Below, piece after piece: positions 1 through 12,429 of a DNA stretch of 64,000 bases; positions within the stretch are counted from its first letter, which is position 1, and every line of letters begins with the position of its first letter. The DNA lies in contig CM041084.1 in the NCBI GenBank assembly GCA_023079485.1, forward strand, positions 10,104,609 through 10,168,608. The letters are read 5' to 3'. A program made the translations under genes and the position numbers. The notes under the pieces are model-generated. The model made no database searches. It saw only the letters and a program-made list of their open reading frames with translations, and was not told the DNA's origin. The DNA is from Archilochus colubris. Lineage: Eukaryota > Chordata > Aves > Apodiformes > Trochilidae.

Positions 1-211
1 TGGCTCTGCACTGGACTCTTTCAAGCAATTCCCTGTCCTTGAACTGAGAGGCCCAGAACTGGACAAATATTCCAGATGTGGCTTCACCAGGGTAGAGCAG
101 AGGGACAGGAGAACCTCTCTCAACCTACTAACCATCCCCCTTCTAATGCACCCCAGGATGCCATTGGCCTTCTTGGCCACAAGGGCACATTGCTGGCTCA
201 TGGCCATCCTG
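1..211 (-). mobile_element. CR1 LINE fragment cut by the window edge
   Basis: Plus-strand text reads as the complement of the CR1 ORF2 C-terminal region: phrases such as CCCAGAACTGGACA, GATGTGGCTTCACCAGGG and GGATGCCATTGGCCTTCTTGG are characteristic. Similarity fades near position 211. The copy is antisense to plus, so it lies in the same orientation as VIPR2, and the gene's intron 4 contains it. Confidence 0.85.
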
Positions 212-3200
212 AACATTTTCAGATATTCATGCTTTGTGTCTTTGTTTTGAGATTGAAAGGTTATAATATTTCCCTTCTACAATGCTTCTACAATGCTTCT
301 TTTACAGATATGAATAATGAGAGCCAATATGATGTTTTTCATAAAGATTAAAATCTACCTTAATGTCCGTTTCTTTGGAAGAAATACAAAACAGAATATA
401 GGAGCTGCATGGGAAGTTTCAGGAACAACTCCCCTCTCCCCACCCAACACTTCCACCTTCCACATGTTTATAGCTAATATTGAGAACAACTGCAAAGCCC
501 TGGGGCTGGATCTGCTCTGCCAGACAGTACAGAACAATGTGACAGAAGTCATGTCACAATACTTTAAAAAGAATTTCCAGTTTCTTGTCATGAAGGCTTT
601 TACCTTCCGTAAAATAAGCTCTACATTATTCCATGTTCTCTTGCATTAAAAATACAGCACATATTCAGGATTAAATTAGGTGTAATTTGAAGCACACACA
701 TACAAATCCAGCAATTCAAAATTTTAATAATCTCTTGTTTTACCAATATCCAGAGTTCAAATCTTAATCCTGCTGGATGAAGTCAGAATACTGACAAACC
801 TTCTACTTTAGTAACTTCCAATTTTTAATTCACTGCTTAGAGACCAAATTTCCTTCACAGAATTTCACTTAGGAGAGTTGCTCTTTGCTCTCCTTTTAAA
901 ACACAGCAAGGTGAAAGTTTGCTGGTTGCTTTCAAAGGTGAATGTGTTTCAGGGATGAGTTAGCTTTATAAAAAGTATATTGACATTCTCTGTAAAGAAC
1001 CCTCAGATCATTCAGGGCAAAGTATAAAGTTTCTTGGATAGCAGGTATTATTAGCTGAGCAGCAAAAAGTTAAAATTTTTCAAATTTGTCCTTAGAATTG
1101 ACAAAAATGTATGGGATGCCCTACAACATGTCTGAGACAGACATACACATATAGCCATTTGCATTTACTTCTGTTATTAATAATTTACAATTGCTTCAGC
1201 TGCAGCCTTCAGGTGTAGGTGGCTGCTTCTTATCTTTTAGGGAAACTGTATACTGAACAGTATCTTACTACCTCTGTGGGTTCCTAATTCAACTCACCAT
1301 GTTAGGAGGTCCTTACACTCCCTGTGGGTAAGAGAGAAACAGACTTTTTCAGGGAGAGACTTAAAAAAACCCCACAAAACCTGGATATTTCTACTGACTC
1401 AACAGAGAGATTGGGGAGTTCTCAACTTGGATAGGCTTGAGTACAATTCTTGATCTGTTTGTTACAGCTGACTTCTAGGCATAGAAAGCATTCAGATGTC
1501 TATAACACAGTCTTTTATGTGTTATTAGCTTTACCCATTTTGAAAATGCATGATCTGCCTGGAGTGTTTGGTTGTAGAGAAGAGATAACCATGAGTGACT
1601 CAATTAGTTTTTCAAAGATATGAAGAAATGTAATTATGGGTTATATATGTTCTGAATAGTCTCTGAATATTTAAATACTGAGACATTTTGATGGGAGAAT
1701 GAAAGGCCTACAGAACTCACGACAGGAATAGTTCATCACAGGAATGATGCTCTGACAAACAATATCCTGTCCTCTCAAAATTACATGTATCTTCTACCAA
1801 ATCTGAGGGATGCATTTTCTTATTTTTCTGGGTGCTGAGTGGAACAGAAAAGTGTGAAGTTGATGATGGACAATATAGAGGCTATTCTATTAGCCAGGTA
1901 GAAGTGATACATAAAGGCATGAAGGTGGGGAGACTGAGAAAAGCTGTGATACTGATAATACCATTTTGCAATTTCTTTTACCAGTTGGAGATTGCTTTCA
2001 GTCTCAGATAACACCCAGAAATTAGGCAAAAAACCCACTGCCTTTCCTAACGCTGCCTAACCAACGCTAAACCAATGCACATCCAGCACTATGCTTCATG
2101 CTTATCCATGACTTTACAATCCCACTTGGACATATTAATGATTACTTTCAATTATAGTACCCCTGAAAACCATTCAGAAGCTTCTGAAAACTATGGCTTC
2201 TTACTCGTCCAGTGTTGAGACCAGCCTCCTACATGTTTTGAAGAGCAACGCAAGGTATTGATTTTAGTAATCAAATAGAAAATACTTTACATAATCCATT
2301 CCTAAATGACTATTCTTTCTTACATGGACTGAAATGTCCATGAGTTTACAAAGTAATTTGAACTTTTATAATGACTGGTGCTAGTAAAAATCAAGGTAGC
2401 ATTACCTAATTGTGATCTTTTTAACTGAAAAAAGTGTAAAGCCAGTGAATTTTCTAAATATCTGAGCAATCAGACAACAGCTAAATCAGTGTTATAATTT
2501 TTCATATTTAGTTATGAAACATACATACCTGAAAAGGCAAAGAATTATGCTTCCTGTTGTAAGAGCAATCAGAGATAGGCTGTGCCCAAGGGTATAAATT
2601 GCTTTCACCCTTACATAGAAGTTGACCTGCACAGAAACATACATACATTTGCAGAAACCACTTACTGATATGTAAAATTGACTGTGAAATTATATCATTT
2701 TCGATTAAATGGCTCTGAAGGCTAAATCAATAGCATTATTTTCACTCTTTGCTCTACAATAATGATGAGAATATAAAATCTTTATTCCAACCTATTTTTA
2801 CACTGCAATATCTCAAGCCAATTGACCTCAGTAGAAAATTCAGCCTCGGGAACTCAAAACTTAAGACACACAAGCTGGTACTATTTCATTTGATTATCCC
2901 ATGTCAACGAGGTCAAAGAAAGAATAAGATTCATCATCTTCCATAAACACAGTCAAACTGGGAATAATAAGCCACAATTTGAAAGAATGGATTATCTCTG
3001 AATGAGAGAATCTCTCTCAGTCCTTCTGCTCCAGTGTAATTCATAATACATTTATACTTGAGTCTAATTTTAAAGACATTTTTTAGTCTCACTAATTTCC
3101 TAATCTAAATGTTCAAACACTTTATTAAATTGTGAGCCAAAAAAATGCTTTCTTTCTTTAGTAAAGCTATTTGTTAAAAGTTGGAGAGGGAATTTTTCAA

Positions 3201-4176
3201 TGAAGGAAAAGCAGACTGAAGTGCACAGTCTGCTGATTAACTGCAGTCATCTGTAAATTTACCAGCTACATATTACATTTAATCCCATTCTGAATGACAG
3301 TGTCAAGAAAAAGAACATTAGTCTCAGATTAAGCTGCTTCTTTATTTATGCCTCCAACAAAGTCCTTAAACTGACATTGTATTCCAGTGAAGCTAGATAA
3401 AATATTAAAGTTGTAGTTTTTTATTGTTATGAAATTAAAGTTTTTAACAGCAGTGTATAATGTGCTATGTATAATTGAAAAAAATTTCAATATTTATTGC
3501 ACATGGTTATACCACTCACCTTCTTGAACAATGTTTATAAAAAGGACCAAGAAAACAACCATTTTAAATAAGGTAAGCTAAAGGAAAAGCAAATGATTCA
3601 TGTTTATTTTTATAGGATTTAGAAGTCCAAGTACAGGTAACTTTAGCAATCCAAATTCATGATGAAGTTAGCTGGACGTTCACTTAGCAAACATTATACA
3701 GATATGGAAATAACGAAATGTAAAATCTTGAAACTGCACTATTGTAGGTGTGATCAAAAGGGAAAAAATAAAGGAAACACGACTGCCATAGATCTTAAGT
3801 GTGTTCATAGCAACTGCCACACTTGTTAGGCATGAAGTGTGATATATCAGATATCAGAGAATACAGAAATCTCTATTTTTAATTAGAGGAGTAAGCTGTG
3901 ATGTCCTCTTTGACAACAGTCCTGATATTTTAATGTTTTGTTTGGCTTATGTAACATTAATTTACTGCAGATATAAAGAAAGAAAATAGGGACTTAGTAA
4001 GTATTACTTTGTTGATCTCTGGACAGTCTTGTGTTTATTTGGAAAGCCCCACTCCATTTATAGGGATGCTGTGGGCACAAATCATAGGCTTTATTTCACC
4101 CAGTATTAGGTGCCTCCAGTGCAAATATAAACATTTAAAGCAATGTAGATCCTCTTCACTGGGCCTTCTAAGAAGC

Positions 4177-4200
4177 ACTTCTTATATCTATATAAGAAGT
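4177..4200. repeat. Short perfect hairpin
   Basis: ACTTCTTATA (4177-4186) and TATAAGAAGT (4191-4200) are perfect complements separated by four bases. The stem is too short for a microRNA precursor. Function unknown. Confidence 0.6.
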
Positions 4201-6070
4201 CAGTATGGACTTCATTGAATATGTTTTTTCTGACAGTAAAGAGGCCCCAGAGTGACTAATTCAAGTGCATCTACCCAGAATGTCCTGTTGCTTGCACTTG
4301 GATAGCCCCAAAAGGTACTGGTTTTCCACATGAACCCTATGTTTGCTAAATAGGACTCTAAGTAGTCCAGTGTTTCTTGAACAATGTCTCTAAAACTGTT
4401 TTCAAATACAATTCTAAAAATATTCTCTTTCAAAAATACAATTTCATACCAAATCATTTCTGAAGGATGTTCCCTCAATTCTCTGCTAGAATGGCAGAAT
4501 TATACTCCCCAGTTTGGCTCACTTTTTGACAGCTCTAAAATCTGTGGCTACAGAAAAGCCCTACAGAGCACTCCTATTCTTCTTTAATTTGGCTTTTGTC
4601 ATAGCAGAAGGAACATCAGCCAGTCTGCAGACAATTTTCTGGGAATAGAGTAATAAACAGCTTCTAAGCAGCAATTACAAAAGCCCATGGCACCAAGAGC
4701 ACTGTAAATACCCTGGGCGCCCTCCATTCATTCAACCTGACCTGCTCTGCACAGTTACAGAAAAAGGATACTCTGATAAATGATTTAACAATTTGGCAGC
4801 CTCATGGCCACATCCACAGTGCTCTAGAAGAAATGAATTTTATTTCCTAACTCTTGTACACATCACAAGTTGTAAATATAGTCTATATTATGCACAGCGC
4901 TTCCACAATAGGTTCTGTTTGTTATCATCTTTTTGCCATTTGCAGACCCCATTTCTACACAGTGTACAAACAGAAGCCTGAATGGTCTCTAAATCAAAAA
5001 TTCTTAAATTTCTTAAATTCTCTAAATTTGAGAGAGTAAAATACCATTTGCAAAAGAAGTTCCAATGTGCAAAAGAAGTGCTGTTTAAATACTGAGTGGA
5101 AAATTTCTTGTTCACTTTCACAGAAAAAAATTATAGAGATACACTTTTAGTAATGACAGTGATGTTCAGCATCACATGATCGCAGAGCAGAGACAGAAGT
5201 CTCCCTATGTATGCTAAAGCCATGCACATATACTTGATAAGAGTGGACACAAGGACAACTTTGCACCACTCTCATCTTCTCTTGGGAACTACCAAGTTTA
5301 AGAAATCCTAATGTTAAATTCATCACTGTCCTCCTGTAGTTTGTATCTGTTAATAAAATCCAAAAATTTAAAATTATTCAAAAGAAAAGCAGGTAAACCA
5401 GGACTTCTGATGTAAATTGTGTCCTGGCCCTCCACAGTGAAGCTACAAACTCATTGCACTGAAATGAGCATGAGAGATTTAGCAGCAGCTCTTTTCAGAT
5501 CAGTACATGATCCACTTTGCTGGCTATCATGGATGATAATTTATTACAAGAGAGGACAGAGATCTGTTCTCCTATGCAATGATCCCACTTGCAACATTTT
5601 ACATTACCAAAAGGTTTGCCCAACTTTTCTTTCAAAGCAACAGACATACAAGCTCCCCCTCTTACACAGCCAGAGATATCGATTAACGATTCAAGCCCTG
5701 AAAAAATACACTCAAGAGAAATGTTCAGTTCACCCTTAAGTAGACACCCCGTTGGGAAACAAGTTCCACTGGCATGATGAACAAACCACACATACTTGCC
5801 TACAGAGTGACATCTTGAGATGCCCTAGAGCATCCAAGACATCTGCATGGCAGCTGTGACAAAGGACCTCTTTGCTGGAGTGTCAGTGGCGAATCAAATG
5901 GCCATAGGTACCTATGTTTAGACAAGCATACCAAGCCCTCCTTCCACACATTAATGGCTAGACACCTACATACACAGTATCAACTTATTTACAGACTCTA
6001 ATGAACTACTACAGCCCCTATAGTCCTTAGCTGACATGCATAGAGATGTCTATAGGAATGACTTGGGAGC

Positions 6071-6141
6071 AGAAGTCACTATTTTTATTGTCACTATAGT
6101 GACTATAGTTTTTATAGTCACTTTTTATATAGAAGTCACTA
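6071..6141. repeat. Palindromic block flanked by an 11-bp direct repeat
   Basis: The 14-nt perfect palindrome GTCACTATAGTGAC (6090-6103) overlaps a 10-bp inverted repeat, AGTGACTATA (6098-6107) with TATAGTCACT (6113-6122). The block is flanked by a direct repeat AGAAGTCACTA at 6071-6081 and 6131-6141. It is in VIPR2 intron 4. Confidence 0.8.
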
Positions 6142-7124
6142 AATTGCAGTCAGAGCAATGTTCCCATAGGAAAGCCTTGACTCTGGTTGTAGTTTCTGCA
6201 TTGCTTCATGTCAACAACAACTTGAATTCAGTATTACTTCCTGTTCTCTTGGAATCTGTTACACTGAGTAAAAACACTGAAATTTATCTTGTTTATGTAA
6301 TTCAACCTATTTGGTTTTTTTTCAATTTTTTATAGAATAGATTTTTTTGAGATCTCTAAGAAGTTGATTTTGGGATAAGAAACTTTGCCTTCTTATGAAT
6401 GTTTTCCATGCCCAGTAATACAGAGTTGCTGTTTATTGCCTAAAAAAAAAAAAATAGAATAAAGTGAAGAACTGTAAAGTAATGGAAGAGATGCAACAGC
6501 CACTAAATGTTGCATAGATAAGGCCATCTCAGCTATGTATCAAGATTCTCCTTACAAGCAATGAACAGAAGCAGCAAAGTGCTATTTATGTAATCTTAAA
6601 ACAGGCATCTAAAATAATTTAGAAGGACAGTGAAGTAAAAACATTTACTTTTTCTTTATTAAATAGAAATTAAACCCAGAGAGACTAGTGCAGATTCAGA
6701 ATACAGATGTTGAAAGTTAGATAACATGACTCTGTCTGAAGAGTTTCTCCACTGATTTGATCATCTTCTCATCAGGAACTAAATGAATTACAAAATTTGA
6801 ATTTTTATTTTGATTAAGATTTTTTCCTTTATTATTTTTTTTTAAATCTTGTTTTGAAGGGCAACATTTGAAGTCTGGCATCTGGTTTTGTTTTATTTGG
6901 AATTTTTCCAATTGAGGTCCCACTCTCATGGGATATCAAATACCACAAATCTGTTTTCTTAGTAATAATATCATAAGGAAAAAGTATAACACATTCTTGG
7001 AAGACTTTTCAAATAACTACTTGTGACTCGGTGAAATGAATAAGGTAAGAGTCATGTTGCTTAATACGTGTAGAGGTGGGATAAAAAATGACTACAGAAG
7101 TCATGTCTTAGTGATACTAGTGTG

Positions 7125-7230
7125 TATAATTATATAAAAAGTATATATAAATAAGTATATATAAAGTATATATAAAGTATATATAAAAATATAAAGGTAT
7201 ATATAAGTATACTTTTATAAAGTATAAAAG
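7125..7230. repeat. AT-rich microsatellite-like tract
   Basis: Irregular repeats of AAGTATATATA/TATAAAG units over about 105 bp inside VIPR2 intron 4. It is low complexity, with no gene signal. Confidence 0.85.
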
Positions 7231-10200
7231 ACTAATGAAAAAGCACCCAGTAGTTCTTGGTACAGAGAATTACAGGGATGGAAGCAATTATTAAAGGAAA
7301 TTTTCTAAATTCCCAGGTGTCAGAAGCAACTGGTTTGGCTGTGCTTGAAATACTGGTTTCCTATAGAAATATATAAAAGTTGTGGATTTTAATCTTGTGT
7401 TTCACCATTCTTATAAAATTGATGGGGGCTTCAATAAGTACCTACAGCTATGTATGTGTGCAGATGATGTATATTTTCTATGTCAGTTAGAAACTAGGGA
7501 AATCAGACTAATCCTAGCTTAAATAAAATTAAAGAATATGCTTGTCAATTCAGCTTCAAAACCACATAAACTGGTTAAAGCCTTTGGGTGGCTGGAGTCT
7601 CAGCCTTACACTTCTTAATATGTAGCTTCTGTTGCAATTTACATTCATTCAAGGGACATCACTGGTCCAAAGGAGTTGCCATTCTCACCAGACCTAAATG
7701 GAGTACGGAGATTGTCATAAGCACAGCTCCAACTCTAGCTGCTGTAAATTGCAGAAGTTACTTTTTTCAAAATATCCTTTGCTTTTCTCTTAAGCCATAT
7801 CTTACAGAAGACTGGCAAATGATTTTGCAGTATGTTGAAGAAAGCCAAGATGTCTTATTTCACTTCTTTTGTTTCGTGATACTGTGTTGTGCTTGTTCAA
7901 GGAAATTTTTTATAAAACTGTTGAGATAAGAGCACTTCTGTAACACATTTTTTTATCTTACAATCAGTATCTTAGAGCTATGTCTTCTCTTAATACCTTT
8001 CTGTATAATTTGCCTATTTTGATTTGTACCCTCTATTTCCTGAGATCTGGATCTAAACTAAAATAAGCAGGGGAAAAGAGAACAATATCTTTGAAAGGTA
8101 CTTTTTACATAATGGCTTACCTCCCTTAGGAATAAAATACTGTCTGCTGTTTTTACCAATAAATACACTGCATGAAGTTCTTGTGAGAGTTTGTACCTAA
8201 TTCATAATCCCTTGGTGCTCATGATTAAGTGGACAAATTGCTCCTTTCAGGTCTGGTCTCAACCGGACTGGCTAGACTGTGATCTTCCATCATGCTGACA
8301 AATTAACCAACTTCAGAGGCTGTCAGTTTGCAAAGGCATCAAATCAACAGACAAAATGAATAGCAAATGAAGAAAAAAAAAATGAAGGTTATTCCTCTCA
8401 TAAACTGTTAAAAACATTGAAAGAGAAGGAAAGCAGCTTAAAGTTGCAGGGAGTCTCAGAATTCAATACAAATTTATTTAACAGAATTTATGAGATTATT
8501 TTTATGTCTAAGGATTGACTTTCCAATGTTCCAAGAGTAAAAGCATATGCTAAAAGGAATGATAAATGGTCCAGAAATCCCCTGAATGCAATAAAGGGTT
8601 CCCACAAGAGACATCCTTTACTCCAGTTCTCTTATGATTCAGATACCAGCAACTTGCGAATGACAGGACCTCAGTCCTTAGAAAGTCCTTAGAGAATGTT
8701 TTGTACTTTGGCATAAAGAAAGTAACTGTTGTTCAAACACTTTTGGGTTGATTGGGTTGACTGTAACATGCCCAAATAAAAAGTTGGTTAATTTTTGGTT
8801 AACTTGGTTGGACTTGGTTAATTTTTTTTCATCATTCCGTACCACCTTGAAAAGTCTAGACTTGATTACAGCAAAACTCCACAGGCTGAATGTTTCGAAA
8901 TCAGACTTTTCTTATTTGTATCTGATTTCAGAATTCTTAAATAAATAAAAAAAAAGTTGAAATCCCACTTAAAGTTTCTAGCCACACATCAGTTTTCCAA
9001 TCACACTGATGTGACTGCACCTCTAATTTAGAGCACATGCTCTGTGCTTGACAATACTGTCTACCCACGAGGGAGAACAGAAGAGGTTGTCTTCCTTCAG
9101 GAAAAGAACAGACCCTAAAATAACATTTCTGGCATTCTCTACACAGGCATGACCATTACAACAGTCTGACTAAAATTAAAGAAGAATCTGTGCAGTTTTA
9201 GCACAATAGCTGTCAGTGTCAGTAGGACTGAAACAATCTGCTGGCCACTCAGCTGCCAAATGGCCAAAGATGAAAGAGCTACCTGGAGGTATAAGCCTAG
9301 ATTGAAACTAACAAGCCAAGAGTATTTCAACATTTCCTTAACACCAACCAGGGTCATTTTGTTCAAACTAATTACAGACAAATAAGAAATTACGTAATTT
9401 AAATTATTTTATAACGCAACACTATTTTTTCATGTCTTCACAATGCTACACTCGAAATGTGGCTACTTAGTGCATTTCTTTCTTTTGGACCTTGTAACTC
9501 ATTTCTGACAATGGTCAGAAATCTTAAATGTTTTTAAATTTTCTACTGATCAAAAAAATAACTCTAATTCTAAAAACAACAAAAAAAGGCAACTTGTGTT
9601 CTGAAATTATATGTTTACTAAATACAAACCACCTCCACCAAGACAAAGAATTAAATTTTGCATTGTGCTGTGCTATTGGAAAACCAGAAAATTACTTTAG
9701 ATTAATATTGACTTAGCTGTAGCTATTAGTAGTGTCACTACTCTGCATTTTATATACTACCATCTAGAAACAAACTCTTTATATGGCACTACTGTAAAAA
9801 TACAGGCAAATCAATACTAAATCTGATAGCATATAAAAAAGTCTCTTTTATGTCAGATGGGAGTATCTTATTTTTTTATTTACTATTCTGAGTGAAGCAC
9901 AATTAGAAACTTCTCAGTTAAACCTTAGCTTTAAACTCTGACCTTAATAAAAAATTTGCAAGGTTGGCAGGAATACAAAGAAGGTATGGATTGACCAAAA
10001 CAGAACTTTAAACTAAATTATAATTATATTTTTAAAAGATTTTTATGCAGAATAAATGACAAAAAACCTTTAGATTTTGCAACTGTAGCTGAATCAAGTA
10101 ATATGAAATTGCAATGCCATTATGCAATTGAAATTACATAAAATTTCCTGTAAGTCTAAGAAAAATATAACTTTTTCAAGGGTTTTAAGAATAGCTGGCC

Positions 10201-12331
10201 TGTGCACAATAGTCATGTGATTATCTGAGCAATGCTGATTCCAAAACTGAATTACAACGATTTAAAGTTTCAGGAAAAATATTCAAATTACAACTACTAA
10301 ATTAAATTTAATAGGTTGTTAGGCATAGCATAAAAATCAGTGCATTATGATTTTCAGAACAATTTTATAGAAAACTTTACAGAATCTGTAACTGCTTTCT
10401 AGACTATAAGTATATAATCCTAAATTTTTTTCTCATTTTTGTGACTACCTAATGGTAACAGGATTTTAAAGGGTACAAAAAAAAAAAATCCATGCATTAA
10501 AAATAAATTGTATTAATAGAGGTCTGTGTTACTAGTTGATTTTCAGTAAACATTTTGGTAAAATCTATTCATACATAAACTTGTGTTCTGCTTTCTTAGA
10601 ACAGATACCTACTTTTGCCTTTAAAGTTAATTTTGTGTTATTTTTACTACGTTCAGGAGATAGAGTTTTTCTGTTTATTTACAGAACAACCATAGAAGAA
10701 GAGCTTCCTAGGCCAAGTTATCTGCTACCCTGCTACCACCTCCTTGGTTTGGAAGGACCTCTAGGGGTGAGAGATTAATTCAGTGCTGAAGAACAAAAAT
10801 ACTAAGAACAAAGTTTAGACCTTGATTGTTTGTCAGAGGGAGTTTTACTATTGAGCAGATGTCACCGTGAACATAAAAAAACCCTCACAACTTTTTAACC
10901 ATTTAACCAAAAATAAAATTGATAACTACTAAAGTATTTATGATCATTATCATCCCAAGTTACTTTTTCTTTTCATTCCATGGGCTACTATATGCCTGTA
11001 ATACTGTATGTAAGGAGGATATGATATATTCAGAATATGATATATTCACCATAGAATATGATTACATAGAATTATATTAAAACTTTTATAACCACGTGAA
11101 AGAGTGCATTCTATAATATCTAAATATTCATAGTAGACATATCAGAAAGCCTTAAACAGTGCAAAACTGGTCCTAGCTAATTAGTTCAGTGCTTTAGAAA
11201 TAATGACACAAGAAACTGCTAGTAGAAATGGAATTAAGAACCCCAGTTCTTTTCCTTTGCAAAATGAACTTAAGCAACACAGAAGCCAGTACTACCAAAT
11301 CTTGTAGCAGTTATAGAGAATAAACACAAATTGAGATAGGGGTGGATTACATAGTGTGGACAGTTACCATTTTTCTTATCAGGCACTTCTACACATTTTT
11401 AATGGTGCAGAGCAAACCAGAAGGTACTAAAAATATGTGTAGTAAACTTGGAATTCCTGACGGAATTCATCTTTATGCAAGTAATTAATTATATTTCTTT
11501 TTCCAGCATGTTTATCCAATTCACCTTAAGTCTAAACACATCCCCAAAAAAGGTGAGACCAGTATTGCCTTAAGTCTCTTCAATAACAGCAACATAATTA
11601 AGTAATGAAAAATGCAGGAAAGTAGCCAAAAGGGGAAGGCTTCTTCCATAGATGATGCTTAGCACAAGCTGCAACAGGTCCACCATATTTGGCAGTCCTG
11701 AGGATGTTTCTCTCAATTAATTTGTCTTTGTATGACCCTATTAATTCAGACCACATAGCCTGTAGCTTGCATGTGCTGAGTTTGTGTCTTGCTGTGTGTA
11801 ATTAATGTTGACAGAGAGTTTAAAATCCTCTGAGCAGCTAAGACTCATCTCTAGCTGGTTAAATCTATATAGATGTCAAAATATGTCACGTGAAAGATTG
11901 CAGGGAGGCTTGGACTGGGTTAACACATCTTGATATGTGTTTCCAGCTATTCATCTTACTTTGCATGACTGCAGCAGAAATAAAAATGGGAAAAAAAAAG
12001 TAGAATCAATGCAAACAATGGAAGCAGAAAAGTTCTTTCACACCCTGAATAATATCAGTGAACTTAGAACAGAATAGATTATGTGCTTATGGTATTTTTA
12101 AAATAAACTTTCTCATTTCAGTGCATTTTTAACATACAAATTTGGTACCTATCAATAAATGGCCTGTTCACTATTTCCTAATCAATCTCTATCATTTAAA
12201 CTTGCTCTAGAAAATTCATAACTGCCCAAAGTTGATGTATATCTGGAGAGATATATATGTCTGTGTGTATACATATGTAAAAATAAGTATATATAAATAT
12301 AAGCATGTGCAGAATTAAGAATTTTTCCTAC

Positions 12332-12429
12332 CTTATAATCATCCTCATAGTCATTATATCCACAAGTACTTAAGATGTCAGGAAAAATATCTGACCATCC
12401 ATGACTCGTACAATTTTTACTAATATTTC
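12332..12429 (-). CDS. VIPR2: VIPR2 coding exon 4 (end of extracellular domain)
   Basis: 98 bp, phase 1 in and phase 0 out, encoding the rest of G89 to K121. The acceptor is TTGCTTTACAG|GAAATA and the donor GATTATAAG|GTAGGA. It contains GNISKNCTS (sequons N90 and N94, C95), the family GW motif (G99-W100) and TCGY (C111), then an acidic stretch, YNDYEDDYK, just before the expected first transmembrane helix. The next exon should start in phase 0 with the TM1 approach; I did not find it in the remaining 12.3 kb to the left. Confidence 0.95.

Larger units (their letters stand above)
212..12331 (-). other. VIPR2 intron 4 (5' part; continues past the left edge)
   Basis: About 12.1 kb of AT-rich sequence starting at the exon 4 donor. 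I looked for the TM1/TM2 exon of a class B receptor and did not find it. The stretch holds an AT microsatellite (7125-7230), a palindromic block (6071-6141), a short hairpin (4177-4200), two CACGTG E-boxes (11093-11098, 11887-11892) and several A/T homopolymers. Short open frames here look like chance. Confidence 0.7.

Noticed and set aside
4177..4200. Perfect hairpin considered as a microRNA precursor
   Set aside because: The stem is only 10-11 bp with a four-base gap, far shorter than a pre-miRNA stem, and the flanks do not extend the pairing.
9139..9381. Hydrophobic minus-strand 80-codon frame in VIPR2 intron 4, considered as a possible transmembrane exon
   Set aside because: It has no class B TM1/TM2 motifs, no fitting phase 0 acceptor and no resemblance to the expected VPAC2 helices.
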